Positions 1 to 11,167 of a stretch of DNA of 64,000 bases are shown here, piece by piece (position 1 is the first letter of the stretch; each line of letters starts with the position of its first letter). The notes beneath the pieces are model-generated. The model was not told the DNA's origin, did not search any database, and was given only the letters and a program-made list of their open reading frames with translations. This stretch comes from Tipula vernalis (lineage: Eukaryota > Arthropoda > Insecta > Diptera > Tipulidae). The stretch is taken from NCBI GenBank assembly GCA_958295665.1, contig OY282559.1, positions 264,530,057-264,594,056 of the forward strand, written 5' to 3'. Both the position numbers and the translations under genes were made by a program.

Positions 1-164
1 TTCCATTTATACTTATCTGAATTAATTGTACAATACTTACCGTGTATATACTTACCAGCAAACCGAGCGTAATTAGTCGCCAAACGATAATTACCACCTG
101 TATTTTTGAGTACAATCAAAGGTGCAACAAAAGTAATTACTTTGTACCTAAAAGTAATTACACA
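1..164 (+). repeat. 5' LTR of the BEL/Pao element, partial
   Basis: Bases 1-164 match 11240-11381 almost throughout, so this is the 3' part of the left LTR; about 70 bases lie before the window. The copy ends in ...attacaca. It contains two copies of an aaaagtaattac motif where the right LTR has one, a small indel between the LTRs. Confidence 0.88.
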
Positions 165-439
165 TAAAATTAGTCCTTCCAGCCGGAGCTTTCGAGATTC
201 ATACCAGTGTTCGCTGAAGAAATACAAACCCGCTCAACCAAAGCAACAATTTGAGATAAAACCAAGCAATTATAAGGTTAGTAATTCCGATCATCCAACG
301 GGATACGGGTTACATACCGTATTTGTTCCAGAACAATTTAACCAAGTTCACACGTGGTCAAGCAGACATTTTAATATTCTGGGAGTGGACGAGTGAAATT
401 TTTTTTGTTTATGTGTTGTGCTATAATACTGAAATTGTG

Positions 440-1560
440 AAACCAAATGGAAGCGTTATTAAAAAGAAGGCTATCATCAAGAGACAATTTACTAAGTACG
501 CTACTTTCATCAACACAAAAGGGAAAGATGCTACAGTAGAAGAACTAAATGTTCGCTTATCAAAAACTCTCGAAATTTAAAAGCAGTTCGTGGCCGTAGA
601 AGACCAAATATTTACGATTGATGACAGTGTGGCATCTGAGATGGATTTAATTGATGAAATGTATTTCCCGCTTGTAGCTAAAATCCAAAGTTTCATTAGG
701 AAACAAACTTTATTGCCAGTATCGCAAGTAGATAACGAGGATGCAGCTAATATTACAGCCAACACAAGCCAATTTTTCCGATCGGATTTTAAGTTATCCC
801 GTTTAAATCTTCCTGTATTTGATGGAAACGTGAAGCAATGGCAGTCATTTTATGACATATTCGTATTAACGGTGCACGATAATATCAGTTTATCTCCAGC
901 ACAAAAATTTAAATATTTGCTCGGTCATTTAAGAGGTGCCGCATATACTTCCATCTGCCATTTTCGGGTAGATGATGCCAATTATTATAAAGCAGTGAAA
1001 CACGGCTTGTACAAAAGTACAATAAGAAGAAGCCAATAGTCGAGACATACATTCGTGGTTTCCTAGCAACCTCGAAGTTCAATAAGGCAACAGCTAGCAA
1101 CATAATGAAGTTATATGATACCATAGACGAAATAGTACGCGGATTAAAATCGCTTGGTCCAGATGCAACAAACCGGGATCCATGGATACTTCTACTAGCT
1201 ATCGACAAACTAGATGAGGAAACAAGACGTACATTTATGGAAGTATGAAAGCGCAAACGTAGAGTTTCCCACCATTCAAACGCTACCCGAATTTTTAAAC
1301 AAACGAATGGATGCATTAGTCGATACAGTTGCAGACCATGTCCAGACGAAGAGCATTTACAATAATCAAATGCAAAGCTGTCCATTATGCAACAGTCAAC
1401 ATAAACTATTTGAATGTATGAAATTCCGAGAATTCTCTGTAACGGAACGTCGAGATTCTATTCCCAAAGCCAACCGATTGCTTTAACTGCCTCAGCCAAG
1501 GGCATGTTATAACAAATTGCCGAACTATCAAACATTGCCAGAAGTGCCCAAGAAGGCATA
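440..1560 (+). pseudogene. BEL/Pao gag remnant (DUF1759-like, CCHC knuckle)
   Basis: This is the gag part of the BEL polyprotein, which would form the particle core. A basic N-terminal segment (KKKAIIKRQFTKY, near 465) runs into the family's FDGNVKQWQSFYDIF motif near 820. An in-frame TAA at about 578 interrupts it, and a frameshift near 1020 moves the frame to a stretch (GLKSLGPDATNRDPW) typical of BEL gag. A second shift near 1240 leads to a cysteine-rich region (CPLC, then CFNCLSQGH and CQKCPRRH near 1480-1560), which is the nucleic-acid-binding knuckle. The true start codon cannot be placed. At least three lesions make it non-coding. Confidence 0.85.
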
Positions 1561-1565
1561 ACACG

Positions 1566-2353
1566 TTGCTTCATTTTGTACCAGAAACACCTTTTTCAGA
1601 TGCTAACCATGTATGTTCATCACCAGTCGAAGGCGCAGGAACTACAGAAAATGTTTCAACCACAGTAAATTTGCATCTAAGCGAAATTCCAAAAGATGTG
1701 TCAACTTTTCTGTCATCGTCGTCAACTAATCCAACAGCACCTATTCTACCAACAGCTTGTGTTGAGGTAGAAGACAAATATGGCAATTGGGTTAAGGGAC
1801 GATCATTGTTGGACTCAGGCTCGACACATTCCTTCATTACCGATAGTTTTTACATGCCATAAATCGGACATGAGAATCCGCACACTTAATAGTACTGAAG
1901 CTGGATGTTCAAAAGGGGGATGTGTGCTAAAACTTAGATCAAATATTGACCATAATTATCAGATACCGATAGAAACATTAATTGTACCATCCATTAACAT
2001 CGTATTTACCAGTTCAACCCACAAATCTTCAATTTGAGGAAGTCGATAAGTTTAGACCGTTAGCTGACCTAGCTTTCAATACACCAGGCAAAATTAATCT
2101 GCTATTGCGATGCGAACCATTTTTCCATACACTTGAGATCGGGACAAAACACAGTGAGCAAGAGAGTAGCTTTGGTATAAATTCCAAATTTGGCTGGATA
2201 ATCGAGGGCCGTATACCAGCAAATTCCAGAAATACCAACCATATCGTCAATGCAATACAGCCAATAAACTCCACTGAGATGATTGATACATCTCGTGTTG
2301 AAGCAGTAATCGCACGATTCTGGAGAATCGAAGAGATTGTTGCTGTAAGCCCG
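1566..2353 (+). pseudogene. BEL/Pao protease region and start of reverse transcriptase, interrupted
   Basis: The motif LLDSGSTHSFI near 1806-1840 is the aspartic protease active-site region of BEL elements (peptidase A17 type). A later frame (1982-2340) carries FNTPGKINLLL and FGWIIEGRI, typical of the conserved segment after the protease. RFWRIEEI near 2316 is the usual beginning of the reverse transcriptase module. The frame changes at least twice. It stops where the errantivirus LTR begins at 2354 and resumes at 8945 in the same protein order. Confidence 0.85.
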
Positions 2354-2656
2354 AGTTACGTTATCGCAACAACATCCTGTATTTAATTTCATTTAAACTA
2401 AATTATATTAAATTACTATTTTGTTCCCATCATTTATTATAACGTAAGCTAAATTCTTTAATGATAATTTTATTTGATACATTAATATACAATTCTTAGA
2501 ATTATAATTATAATTAATTATTTGTTAACGTAGCACTTCTAAATACTATGTAAATCATTTTTCCATATATGATAAGTTAGTTTTACACGAACCATCTAAT
2601 AAAGAACATTAAAAATATATTAAATAGTTTTCTTTACCAAGTGATAATACTTAACT
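2354..2656 (+). repeat. 5' LTR of the errantivirus element
   Basis: A 303-bp direct repeat matched by 8642-8944. It starts AGTTACG and ends CTTAACT. An AATAAA near 2598 is a plausible polyadenylation signal. About six substitutions separate it from the 3' copy, mostly clustered near 2545-2600. Confidence 0.96.
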
Positions 2657-2671
2657 GGCGCAGTTGATAGG
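2656..2671 (+). promoter_or_regulatory. Primer binding site, tRNA-Ser type
   Basis: The sequence TGGCGCAGTTGATAGG overlaps the last base of the LTR. TGG followed by CGCAGT complements the 3' end of insect tRNA-Ser, the primer used by the 17.6/297/ZAM group of errantiviruses; one position differs from the best match I recall. This would prime minus-strand DNA synthesis. Confidence 0.75.
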
Positions 2672-3124
2672 ATTGATATTTTTAAATATCAATATATAAA
2701 AATAAAAGTATTTATCGTAAATTTTAAAAATAATATACAAAAATAACAATAATAATATATACATAATATAAAGTAAACCAAAAAGTATATAACAAAATAA
2801 AATAATATAATAAAGTAGAAGTATATAAACGTAGATAACGAAAAAGTAAATAAGTGAAAGAGAATAAAATAATTTAAAACAAAAGTGTGTGGAAACTTTT
2901 AAACGAAAATTTCGTTTACTGTGATATAAATTGTGAAAATTTTCTATCCTAATCTATATATATATAGAAAAATATCAAGAAAATTTATTCAAGTGCATCG
3001 CATAAAAGTGAAAAAAGTAAAAATCATAAACAGAAAATAACTATAGTTGTGGTATTCAATTCACAAAAATTTCAACATCAACGGCATATTGGTGTTTAAA
3101 TATTATTGACGTCACAACGGGGCG

Positions 3125-3171
3125 ATGAACAACTGGTATTGGGCAATAATCGGCAGTTTGGTCTGGTAAGT
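3125..3171 (+). other. Short leader reading frame ending in a splice donor, probable env exon 1
   Basis: An ATG at 3125 opens a 13-codon hydrophobic segment that runs into a strong donor, GTAAGT, at 3166. Errantiviruses express env from a spliced RNA, and a matching acceptor (ttttcag, ending 7004) lies just after pol. The donor phase matches the reading frame seen directly after that acceptor. The rest of the ~700-bp leader (2657-3362) is AT-rich with no other obvious coding. Confidence 0.55.
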
Positions 3172-3362
3172 CTTATATTTTGTTATATTCGCTATCCTTT
3201 ATATAGTTATTTCCTTTTATGTTCCCACCTTTTAAAAAACTTGGTAAATTGAAGAATTCGTGTATCACTCAACCAAAACATACCGCGGATTACGGTATAA
3301 GTTTAGAACATATTAAAATTAAAAGTAATAATTTAGTATCATTTAAATTAAATTCACTCAAA

Positions 3363-3974
3363 ATGAATCCAGACGCGAATAACGCGATTTTTAATCACTT
3401 GCGTATACCCGACGCAATTAAGGATTTACCTCGATTCGAGGGAAATACTAGAAGTCTGTATGACTTTATCGACAATGTCGAAGAAATTCTTAGTTTAATG
3501 AAGGATATTGAAGGTACAAGTTACGCTAAAATTATATTAAGGGCAATACGGAATAAGATAGTTGGACCAGCCAACGACGTCTTAAACATGTACGGGACTC
3601 CACTGACATGGACTGATATAAAAAATAATTTAACGACTCACTATTCCGATAAAAGAAATGAAACTAGTTTAATTAAAGATTTACATTCTATGACCCAAAT
3701 AAATGAAACAGTTGAAAGTTTTTATTCTAAAATAATAGATATATATTCTACAATAATAAACCATATTAAAATCCATGAAACAGATAATAACGTTGTTAAA
3801 TCTAAACAAACACTCTATGAGCAAATGTGTCTAAACACATTCCTATCTGGCCTTAAGGGACCTTTAGGGTCAATCATAAGGGCAATGCGACCCAGTTCAC
3901 TAGCAGAAGCATTTAGCTATTGTTTGCGAGAACAAAATACCAACTATAATCACGGACGAAATACAAATTTCTGA
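3363..3974 (+). pseudogene. Errantivirus gag, C-terminally truncated
   Basis: Gag would form the intracellular particle. The frame is open from 3219, but the ATG at 3363 (context caaaATGa) is the better start because the family's conserved N-terminus begins just after it. That gives 203 residues. The capsid-like region is present (LPRFEGNTRSLYDFI near residue 20, LSGLKGPLGSIIRAMRP near the end). It stops shortly after a REQNT motif, with no nucleocapsid and no protease. Full-length relatives are roughly 400 residues or longer, so several hundred bases are missing between gag and pol. Confidence 0.85.
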
Positions 3975-6900
3975 AGGACTATACCATAGTGACAAATGGT
4001 ATTCTAACATTGAAATAAAAAATACATCAAACGAACCTAAGACATTTAGGCTAGAACAACCCTTAAAAGTAGAATCAATAGAACAGAAATATTTCGAATT
4101 ACATAATTATTCAATCGACCAATTTAAAAACCAAATTCTAACTAAATCAAACAGTGACCTACAAAATTTACTAAGACTGGACCACTTGAATGACGAAGAA
4201 AAAACTGAACTACTTAAAACTTGCAAAAAACATGAAGACATATTCCTTAAAAACGGTGATCTTTTAACATTCACCAACGAAATTAAACATTCTATTAACA
4301 CAACAGATGATGTACCAATATACACAAAATCGTACCGTTACCCTGAAATCCACAAAGATGAAATAAAATCACAAATATCTAAAATGTTAGAACAGGGCAT
4401 TATACAACCCAGTTTCTCACCCTGGTCGTCCCCCATTTGGATCGTACCAAAAAAGGCAGACGCTAGTGGAAAACAAAAATGGCGACTAGTTATAGATTAT
4501 AGAAAACTGAACGATAAAACAGTAGACGATAGATACCCTCTTCCTAACATCAATGAAATTTTAGATAAACTAGGGAAATGCTTATATTTTAGTACGTTAG
4601 ATTTAGCTTCCGGATTTCATCAGATTGAAATCAACAAAAGGGACATTCCCAAAACAGCTTTTAGTGTTGACAATGGGCATTACGAATTTATTCGAATGCC
4701 TTTCGGCTTAAAAAATGCGCCGTCAACGTTCCAAAGAGTAATGGATAACATTCTAAGGGAATATCAAGGGCGAATTTGTCTGTGTTATATGGACGATATT
4801 ATAATCTATTCGACCTCCCTACAAGAACATACTGAAAATTTAAGTAAAATATTTCAAAGACTCAGGGAAGCAAACCTAAAAGTCCAATTGGACAAGTGCG
4901 AATTCTTACATAAGGAAATTGAATTTTTGGGCCACGTAGTGACACCGGAAGGTGTTAAACCGAACCCTAAGAAGATTAAAGCTGTAAAAGAATTCCCGTT
5001 ACCCAAAACTGAAAAACAAATTAAAAGTTTTTTAGGGTTACTAGGGTATTATAGAAAGTTCTTAAAAGATTTTGCAAGAATTACAAAACCCCTCACTGAA
5101 TGCTTACGAAAAGACAAAGGTATTGTTATTGATCAAACCTACTTGGAATGCTTTGAAACCTGCAAAAATTTGTTGTGTAACGACCCATTATTACAATACC
5201 CCGATTTCAACAAACCCTTTAACTTAACGACCGATGCTAGCAATTTCGCTCTAGGAGCGGTACTTTCCCAAGGACCAATAGGGTCCGATAAGCCAACGTG
5301 TTATGCCAGTAGAACTCTAACAAAAACCGAACAAAATTATAGTACAATTGAGAAGGAGTTATTAGCAATCGTCTGGGCAACGAAATACTTTAGACCGTAT
5401 TTATACGGTAGGAAATTTAACATCGTAACAGACCATAAACCTTTAGTATGGCTTTTCTCGTTAAAGGAACCAAATTCCAAATTAGTAAGGTGGCGATTGA
5501 AATTAGAAGAATTTGACTACAACATACATTATAAAAAGGGGAAAATGAATACAAATGCAGATGCATTATCACGTATAGAAATTAATTTACAAGAAGAAAC
5601 TAGTTCGAATGATTCAATTATTAATAATGTAGGAGATTTAGAAACCATACATTCTGGAGAGGAAAACTTAGATGAGGGAATACCAATATCTGAAAGATCG
5701 TTGAACGAATTCACGTACCAGGTTATACTAGAAAATAGTATAATAGATAAACCAGATATAAAATATAAGATATTATTTAAAACACAAAAAAGATTTATAA
5801 TACGAAGAAATGACTTCATGAAAGAGGAAGTCATGTTAGAAATATTCAAAAACTATTTTATTCCGAAAAAAATAACAGGAATACTAACAGATGATGAGAC
5901 CTTTAAACTCGTACAAGCAACATTTTCTAAATATTTTAGTTATTCTAAGATTAAATTAATTAGATGTAATTTTATAGTAAGAGACGTAGTAGAGAGAGAT
6001 GACCAAGAAGATATAATTAGGAATTACCATATTAAATCCAACCATAGAGGTATACAAGAAACTCTCTTACACTTAAAAAGAGATTATTTCTTTCCAAAAA
6101 TGAAAAATGTTATTTCTAGTATAATTAACAATTGTGAAATCTGCCAAACCTATAAATATGAAAGAAATGTTAAACAAATAAAATACGAATTAACGGAAAC
6201 CCCGGATAGACCACTAAAAATATTACACATAGATGTATATGCTTCACATAAAGAAAACTTTCTAACTATAATAGATAAATTTAGTAAATTTTCAAGTGCC
6301 TACCATTTAATAGGAAGAAATAGTATTTATATAGTAAAAGCTTTAAAACATTTCATTTCCCACCATGGTATACCCGTGAAAATTATAGCAGACAATGGAC
6401 AGGAATTTCTCTCAAGTATTTTTAAGGATTTTTTGAAATTATATAACATAGAAATACATTATACTACTGCAAAGAATTCCACAGGGAATTCACCAGTAGA
6501 ACGTTTCCACTCAACATTAACAGAAATAATCAGAATTATATTTAATCAAGATAAGACCAAATCCATCAACGAAATAATGGACGAAGCAATTATTACATAT
6601 AATAATGCCATACACTCGACGACCAAATTAACTCCATTCGAGCTACTAAATGGACATTATACCAAATCAAACCCATTAAATTTGGCAAAACAAAACAACG
6701 AATCTAGGGAAGATTTCATTAGGAACCATTCTAAAAATTATGATGATTTATGCAGGTTAGCACATAATATTAGCTTAGTAAATAAAACGAGAAACATAGA
6801 AAATTTAAATGAAAATAGAGTAGAACCAGAAAATTATGAAGTAGGTGAAGAGATTTATGAATTAGAAAACCGTAGAAATAAGTTAGCACCTAGGTTTATG

Positions 6901-6993
6901 AAACATATAGTTGTAAGTGATAATAAAGTAACAGTAACGACGGACAAAAGAAAGGTTCATAAGCAAAAGATAAAAAACAAACGCAATACTTAA
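3973..6993 (+). CDS. pol: Errantivirus pol: reverse transcriptase, RNase H, integrase (protease absent)
   Basis: This encodes the replication and integration enzymes of the element. The frame is open from about 3906, overlapping the gag end in another frame, to 6993; no start codon is needed if it is reached by frameshifting. Counting residues from 4186: the reverse transcriptase palm carries YMDD at 201-204, preceded by MPFGLKNAPSTFQ. RNase H follows (TDASNFALGAVLSQG, then the VTDHKPL segment). The integrase has an H-H-C-C finger (H.RG ... CEIC) and a DDE triad at D683, D736 and E772, with 35 residues between the last two. No stop interrupts these domains. What is missing is the protease, which normally precedes the reverse transcriptase, so this pol could not mature alone. 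Confidence 0.93.
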   Translation, partial: EGLYHSDKWYSNIEIKNTSNEPKTFRLEQPLKVESIEQKYFELHNYSIDQFKNQILTKSNSDLQNLLRLDHLNDEEKTELLKTCKKHEDIFLKNGDLLTFTNEIKHSINTTDDVPIYTKSYRYPEIHKDEIKSQISKMLEQGIIQPSFSPWSSPIWIVPKKADASGKQKWRLVIDYRKLNDKTVDDRYPLPNINEILDKLGKCLYFSTLDLASGFHQIEINKRDIPKTAFSVDNGHYEFIRMPFGLKNAPSTFQRVMDNILREYQGRICLCYMDDIIIYSTSLQEHTENLSKIFQRLREANLKVQLDKCEFLHKEIEFLGHVVTPEGVKPNPKKIKAVKEFPLPKTEKQIKSFLGLLGYYRKFLKDFARITKPLTECLRKDKGIVIDQTYLECFETCKNLLCNDPLLQYPDFNKPFNLTTDASNFALGAVLSQGPIGSDKPTCYASRTLTKTEQNYSTIEKELLAIVWATKYFRPYLYGRKFNIVTDHKPLVWLFSLKEPNSKLVRWRLKLEEFDYNIHYKKGKMNTNADALSRIEINLQEETSSNDSIINNVGDLETIHSGEENLDEGIPISERSLNEFTYQVILENSIIDKPDIKYKILFKTQKRFIIRRNDFMKEEVMLEIFKNYFIPKKITGILTDDETFKLVQATFSKYFSYSKIKLIRCNFIVRDVVERDDQEDIIRNYHIKSNHRGIQETLLHLKRDYFFPKMKNVISSIINNCEICQTYKYERNVKQIKYELTETPDRPLKILHIDVYASHKENFLTIIDKFSKFSSAYHLIGRNSIYIVKALKHFISHHGIPVKIIADNGQEFLSSIFKDFLKLYNIEIHYTTAKNSTGNSPVERFHSTLTEIIRIIFNQDKTKSINEIMDEAIITYNNAIHSTTKLTPFELLNGHYTKSNPLNLAKQNNESREDFIRNHSKNYDDLCRLAHNISLVNKTRNIENLNENRVEPENYEVGEEIYELENRRNKLAPRFMKHIVVSDNKVTVTTDKRKVHKQKIKNKRNT

Positions 6994-7004
6994 TTTATTT
7001 TCAG

Positions 7005-8633
7005 GACACTTAAACTTCAAAGTACGGTACAGCAAAAAATAGAAATTCATGACTTGAATAACAACAACGGACTTTTACCCCTAAAATTAGGAAATGCAAG
7101 AATAATAACGAGTTATTCGAAACTGCTTCACATAATCAACCTAACAGAGTATATGACATAAATTTAAATTTAATAACAAGAAATATTGACTACTTTCACA
7201 ATCAATCAATGAAATATATTGATTTTTTACCTAAACTAAATTTATTACGGAAGAAATGTCACACATTATCAAACGACTTAGATCTAATTCGGCCGAAATA
7301 CAGAAACAAACGAGGACTTATCAACGGACTTGGAGGAATCATTAAAACAATAACTGGAAATATGGACTACGAAGACCACGTAGAAATTAACACCAAATTA
7401 AACAGTTTACAATCAACTCAGAATGAAATTAGTAATCAAATGAAAAATCAAATCTATATTAACACACAAATGTTGAGAAGATTTAACAATATCACAAAAC
7501 ACATAAACAAACAACAGGAGCATTTAGAGAAATACTTGAATAATTTTCATGACAATATAATCGAAAAATTAGATGTTATTGAACGAACCTTGCATATCAA
7601 TCAATATTTTGAACAAATACTATTCAACATGGACATGTTGAGTGAACATTTGAATGATATTTCCGAATCATTACTTTTAGCCAAACTCGGGATCATATCT
7701 AAACATATCTTACACCCAACCGAAATCAATTACGTTTCCGTTATGTTAAGAGAACAAAGTGTTAATGTTTTTTCCGACGAAAACATTTACGAATTCCTCG
7801 AACTTCAAGCTTACTATAACCATACTAATATAATTTTTATTATTAAAATACCAATATTTCACCCAAATTCATTTTCTTTTTACCATTTAAAAGAATTACC
7901 AATTAACAATTCCTACACTATCCAAATTAAAACCCCGTTCCTTTTATTAAGTGAATATTTTCAACAATATGTGAATAAACCATGCCTCACCATCGAAAAG
8001 ATAAGATATTGCCAAAAAGAATCCATTCAACCGAACACAGTAAATGGATGCGTCCCAAATATCATCAATAATCAACCAGCAAATTGCACCTTAATAACCA
8101 ATACAGACATCGGTGACACAATAGAAATGTTTGAACCCGAACACCTGCTTATCATATCGCAAAATGAAGTTGCTATAGAAACATCGTGTGGTACCAACAT
8201 AAAACACAAATCATTGAAAGGAATATTATTAATTCATTTCAAAAACTGTTCAATTTCCATAAATGGCTTCGAATACAAAAGCAGAACTCCAATATATTGG
8301 GACACGATAGAAATAATTTCAACAATATACAACGACATTCAACATCTTGAGATAGTTGAAAAACCCAACTTTCAAAAACTGAATAATTGGACATTGGAAA
8401 ATTTGAAGGAAATAATTGTATTGAAACAGACCACTAATGAATCATTTAAATCTTTAATTGCAGGATTTACTATTCTTCTAATAATCATATTTTATATAAT
8501 TTATAAGATTGTCAACCAATTCAATTTAATGCAATGTAGGAAGAATCCAATCCAGCAAGATGAACCCACGATTACAGCTACAACCAATGACACCACAAAC
8601 CCAGCGACCTTATGGCCGTCGCTTCACTCTTAG
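7005..8633 (+). pseudogene. env: Errantivirus env, frame-broken near its N-terminus
   Basis: This is the envelope-type glycoprotein gene that distinguishes errantiviruses. A splice acceptor ends at 7004. The first ~50 codons are open in one frame up to about 7164, and the remainder (open through 7209-8633) is in another, so a small indel near 7150-7170 breaks the gene. In the second frame, numbering from the ATG at 7209, a furin-type site RNKR lies at 32-35, followed by a glycine-rich fusion-peptide-like segment. A coiled-coil-prone region comes next. A hydrophobic membrane segment lies near 415-435, with a ~39-residue cytoplasmic tail. The part upstream of the cleavage site is short because of the frame break. 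Confidence 0.87.
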
Positions 8634-8641
8634 AGGGGAGG
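8629..8641 (+). promoter_or_regulatory. Polypurine tract of the errantivirus element
   Basis: A purine run (agaggggaggag, preceded by ctt) abuts the 3' LTR. This is the standard position of the plus-strand primer in LTR retrotransposons. Confidence 0.8.
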
Positions 8642-8944
8642 AGTTACGTTATCGCAACAACATCCTGTATTTAATTTCATTTAAACTAAATTATATTAAA
8701 TTACTATTTTGTTCCCATCATTTATTATAACGTAAGCTAAATTCTTTAATGATAATTTTATTTGATACATTAATATACAATTCTTAGAATTATAATTATA
8801 ATTAATTATTTGTTAACGTAGCACTTCTAAATACCATGTAAATCATTTTTCCATATATGATAGGACAGTTTTTCACGAACCTTCTAATAAAGAACATTAA
8901 AAATATATTAAATAGTTTTCTTTACCAAGTGATAATACTTAACT
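8642..8944 (+). repeat. 3' LTR of the errantivirus element
   Basis: A 303-bp copy of 2354-2656, ending in TAACT and followed by CCCG, the duplicated target. Host BEL coding resumes immediately after it. Confidence 0.96.
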
Positions 8945-9930
8945 CCCGCTAACGTCCGAAGAAAAGGAGTGCATTGAATTATTCAACAATACAACAAAAA
9001 TTGATGATAATAAAATAACCGTTTGTCTATCATTCAAGCATACACCACCAACCATTGGAGAAAGTTACTCACAAGCAGTCAAAAGATTCTACGCATTAGA
9101 ACGTTGGCTACAGGCGGACTGTCGATTAATCAGCTTATTGAAACTATGCGGTTTCAACATCCGTAAGTGTCCCCAAAACATACCCGTTGAGAGTCGCGAA
9201 TTATCGTCCTGAGAAATAATAGATAGTCAGATGATATCTATGCTGAGAATAAAGTACACTCCAATGCACAATTACTTCTTCTTCAAAATCAATATAGCGT
9301 CAGCAAACCAATTTACCAAAATGTCATTTTTATCAGAGATCGCCAGAGTTGGGTTTACTGTCACCAGTCACAGTGGGATTAAAAATATTGTTCCAATCTC
9401 TTTGGCTGCATGCCATTACTTGGGATGATGAGTTACCACAACATATATTGGACAAATACCTGCTAATACGTAACCAATTAAATCAACTAACCGAAGTAAG
9501 ATTTTCGAGGTGGTTGTGTATCACCGAGAAACAAGTGGAGCTACACTGATTTGCCGATGCATCCTTGGATGCATATGCCGCAGTCATATATTCGCGTTCA
9601 ATGCAGAATGGCCAACCTAAGGTCAACCTACTTATTGCAAAAACTCGAGTTACTCCAACTAAAGTCATAGGTATTCCAAAACTCGAGCTAAACGCTGTAA
9701 CATTATTAGTTCGACTATTAAAGATTTGGCTATCCAAACCGCCAAAATTGCTGAAAACATTCGAGTCCTACCGCGTATCCGAAATAATGATGACAACCAA
9801 GCTTAGCCAGTGGTATTTTGTTCCAACCGAAGACAATCCAGCAGATTATTCTAATCGTACCATGAAGCCGCAAGAATTTTTCAATAATTCAACGTGGTTC
9901 AATGGTCCAAAATTCTTGCACGAACTCTAA
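8945..9930 (+). pseudogene. BEL/Pao reverse transcriptase and RNase H remnants
   Basis: From 8945 the translation gives PLTSEEKECIELF and SYSQAVKRFYALERWL, typical of the start of BEL reverse transcriptase and continuous with 2316-2353 across the inserted element. The palm domain then seems to be missing: by 9349 the protein is already at GLLSPVTVGLKIL, the connection region after the catalytic core. RNase H-like sequence follows (ELH, stop, FADASLDAYAAVIYSR near 9540-9600; AKTRVTPTKV and QWYFVPTEDNPADY to 9850). There is a stop at 9547 and a further internal loss near 9750. Confidence 0.83.
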
Positions 9931-10089
9931 ATTCAACATATAAAGTTACCGATAACCGAGGCGTTAACTAATTTTGCGAAAATTCAACCAAGTTTTGGCA
10001 TTATCGGTAACCTTACCGCCAAATACTCTAATTTTCGTACAATGTCTCATGTTTTAGCCTTTATTCTACGGTATAAAGAGAAATAACAT

Positions 10090-11119
10090 TAGAAGAGATG
10101 GAAAAATGTAACATTAGAAGAGATTTCTAATGCCGAATCCATGATATATCGTTTCGTTCAGCAAGAAACATATAATGCAGATAAACACTTATTGTCGAGG
10201 GCAAAAACCATTACCAAATAATTCGAAAATTTTATCATTTCATCCGTTTATAGATGACAAAGGTGTTCTCCGAGTGGGTGGACATTTGAAATATGCCAAC
10301 GTGAACCTAGATATGAAACATCAGATATTACTGCCAAGTGACCAAGTAATCACTCAGAGAATAGCCATCGAAACACATTACAAAAATTTGCACTCTGGGC
10401 AAAAGATGACCAACACAATCTTGAGGCAAAGGTTCGCTATACCACGAGCCAAGAATCTAATACGACGCATTATTCATTCGTGCTTCATATGTCGACGCTA
10501 CAAGGTTCAACAGCAGCAGCGGCTGATGGGGCAGCCTCCCTCTTGCAGAGTCAATCCATCTGTAAGACCATTCATCGAAGTTGGCATCGACTTAGCAGGT
10601 CCGTTCTCACTAAAAACATTTCGATGTCGTGGAGCAAAATCGTTTAAGTCCTACATCGTGATATTTGTGTGCATGGCTATCAAAACCACAACAATCGAAA
10701 TCGCCACCGACCTGAGTACCGACACCTTTCTGGCAGCATTGAAACGATTCTGTGCAGTAAGAGGACTGCCTAAACATATTCATTGCGATAATGGTACAAA
10801 TCTAGTGGGAGCTAAGCGACAAATTCAAACGTTTTACAACCAATATCTCAACGAAATCCAGGAAAATCAAATTCAAGCTTTGTGTTCCGATAATAAAATC
10901 AATTGGGATTTTATTCCTCCGGCTACTCCTACATTTGGGGGTTTATGGGAATCGACCGTCAAATCGTGCAAACATCATTTACGTAACATACTAAAACGAC
11001 CCATCTACAAATTATGTTTAATTCCAAGACTTGACTCCGATGAGTCAAATGCGGCGGAAAGTTTAATTCTGGAAATCGAAGTCGTGTTCGGATTTATTGC
11101 ATCACCGGCGGTCAATTGA
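10090..11119 (+). pseudogene. BEL/Pao integrase, C-terminally truncated
   Basis: An open segment from 10175 carries the integrase: FIDDKGVLRVGGHL, then the zinc finger H.....LHSGQ ... CFICRRYK, then the catalytic core with GIDLAGPF, HCDNGTN and FGGLWESTVKSCKHHL, supplying D, D and E. The last ~40 residues do not resemble the family and the frame stops at 11119, only ~50 bases before the 3' LTR, so the C-terminus has been lost. Just upstream (10085-10125) the motif aacattagaagagat is tandemly duplicated. 9931-10090 holds degraded coding in other frames. Confidence 0.86.
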
Positions 11120-11167
11120 TCAACAGCAGTAAAAGTGTTGCATTACATTTTATAAATTCCAATGTAA

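Larger units (their letters stand above)
2354..8944 (+). mobile_element. Errantivirus-type (17.6/297-like) Ty3/gypsy element, internally deleted
   Basis: Two 303-bp LTRs that begin AGTTA and end TAACT flank gag, pol and env reading frames, the layout of insect endogenous retroviruses. The insertion is flanked by CCCG on both sides (2350-2353 and 8945-8948), a 4-bp target duplication as expected for this group. The 5' LTR is followed by a tRNA-Ser-like primer binding site, and the 3' LTR is preceded by a purine tract. The LTRs differ at about six positions (roughly 2%), so the insertion is fairly recent compared with its broken BEL host. The copy is defective: the gag C-terminus and protease are missing and env has a frame break. 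Pol is open from reverse transcriptase through integrase. Confidence 0.95.
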
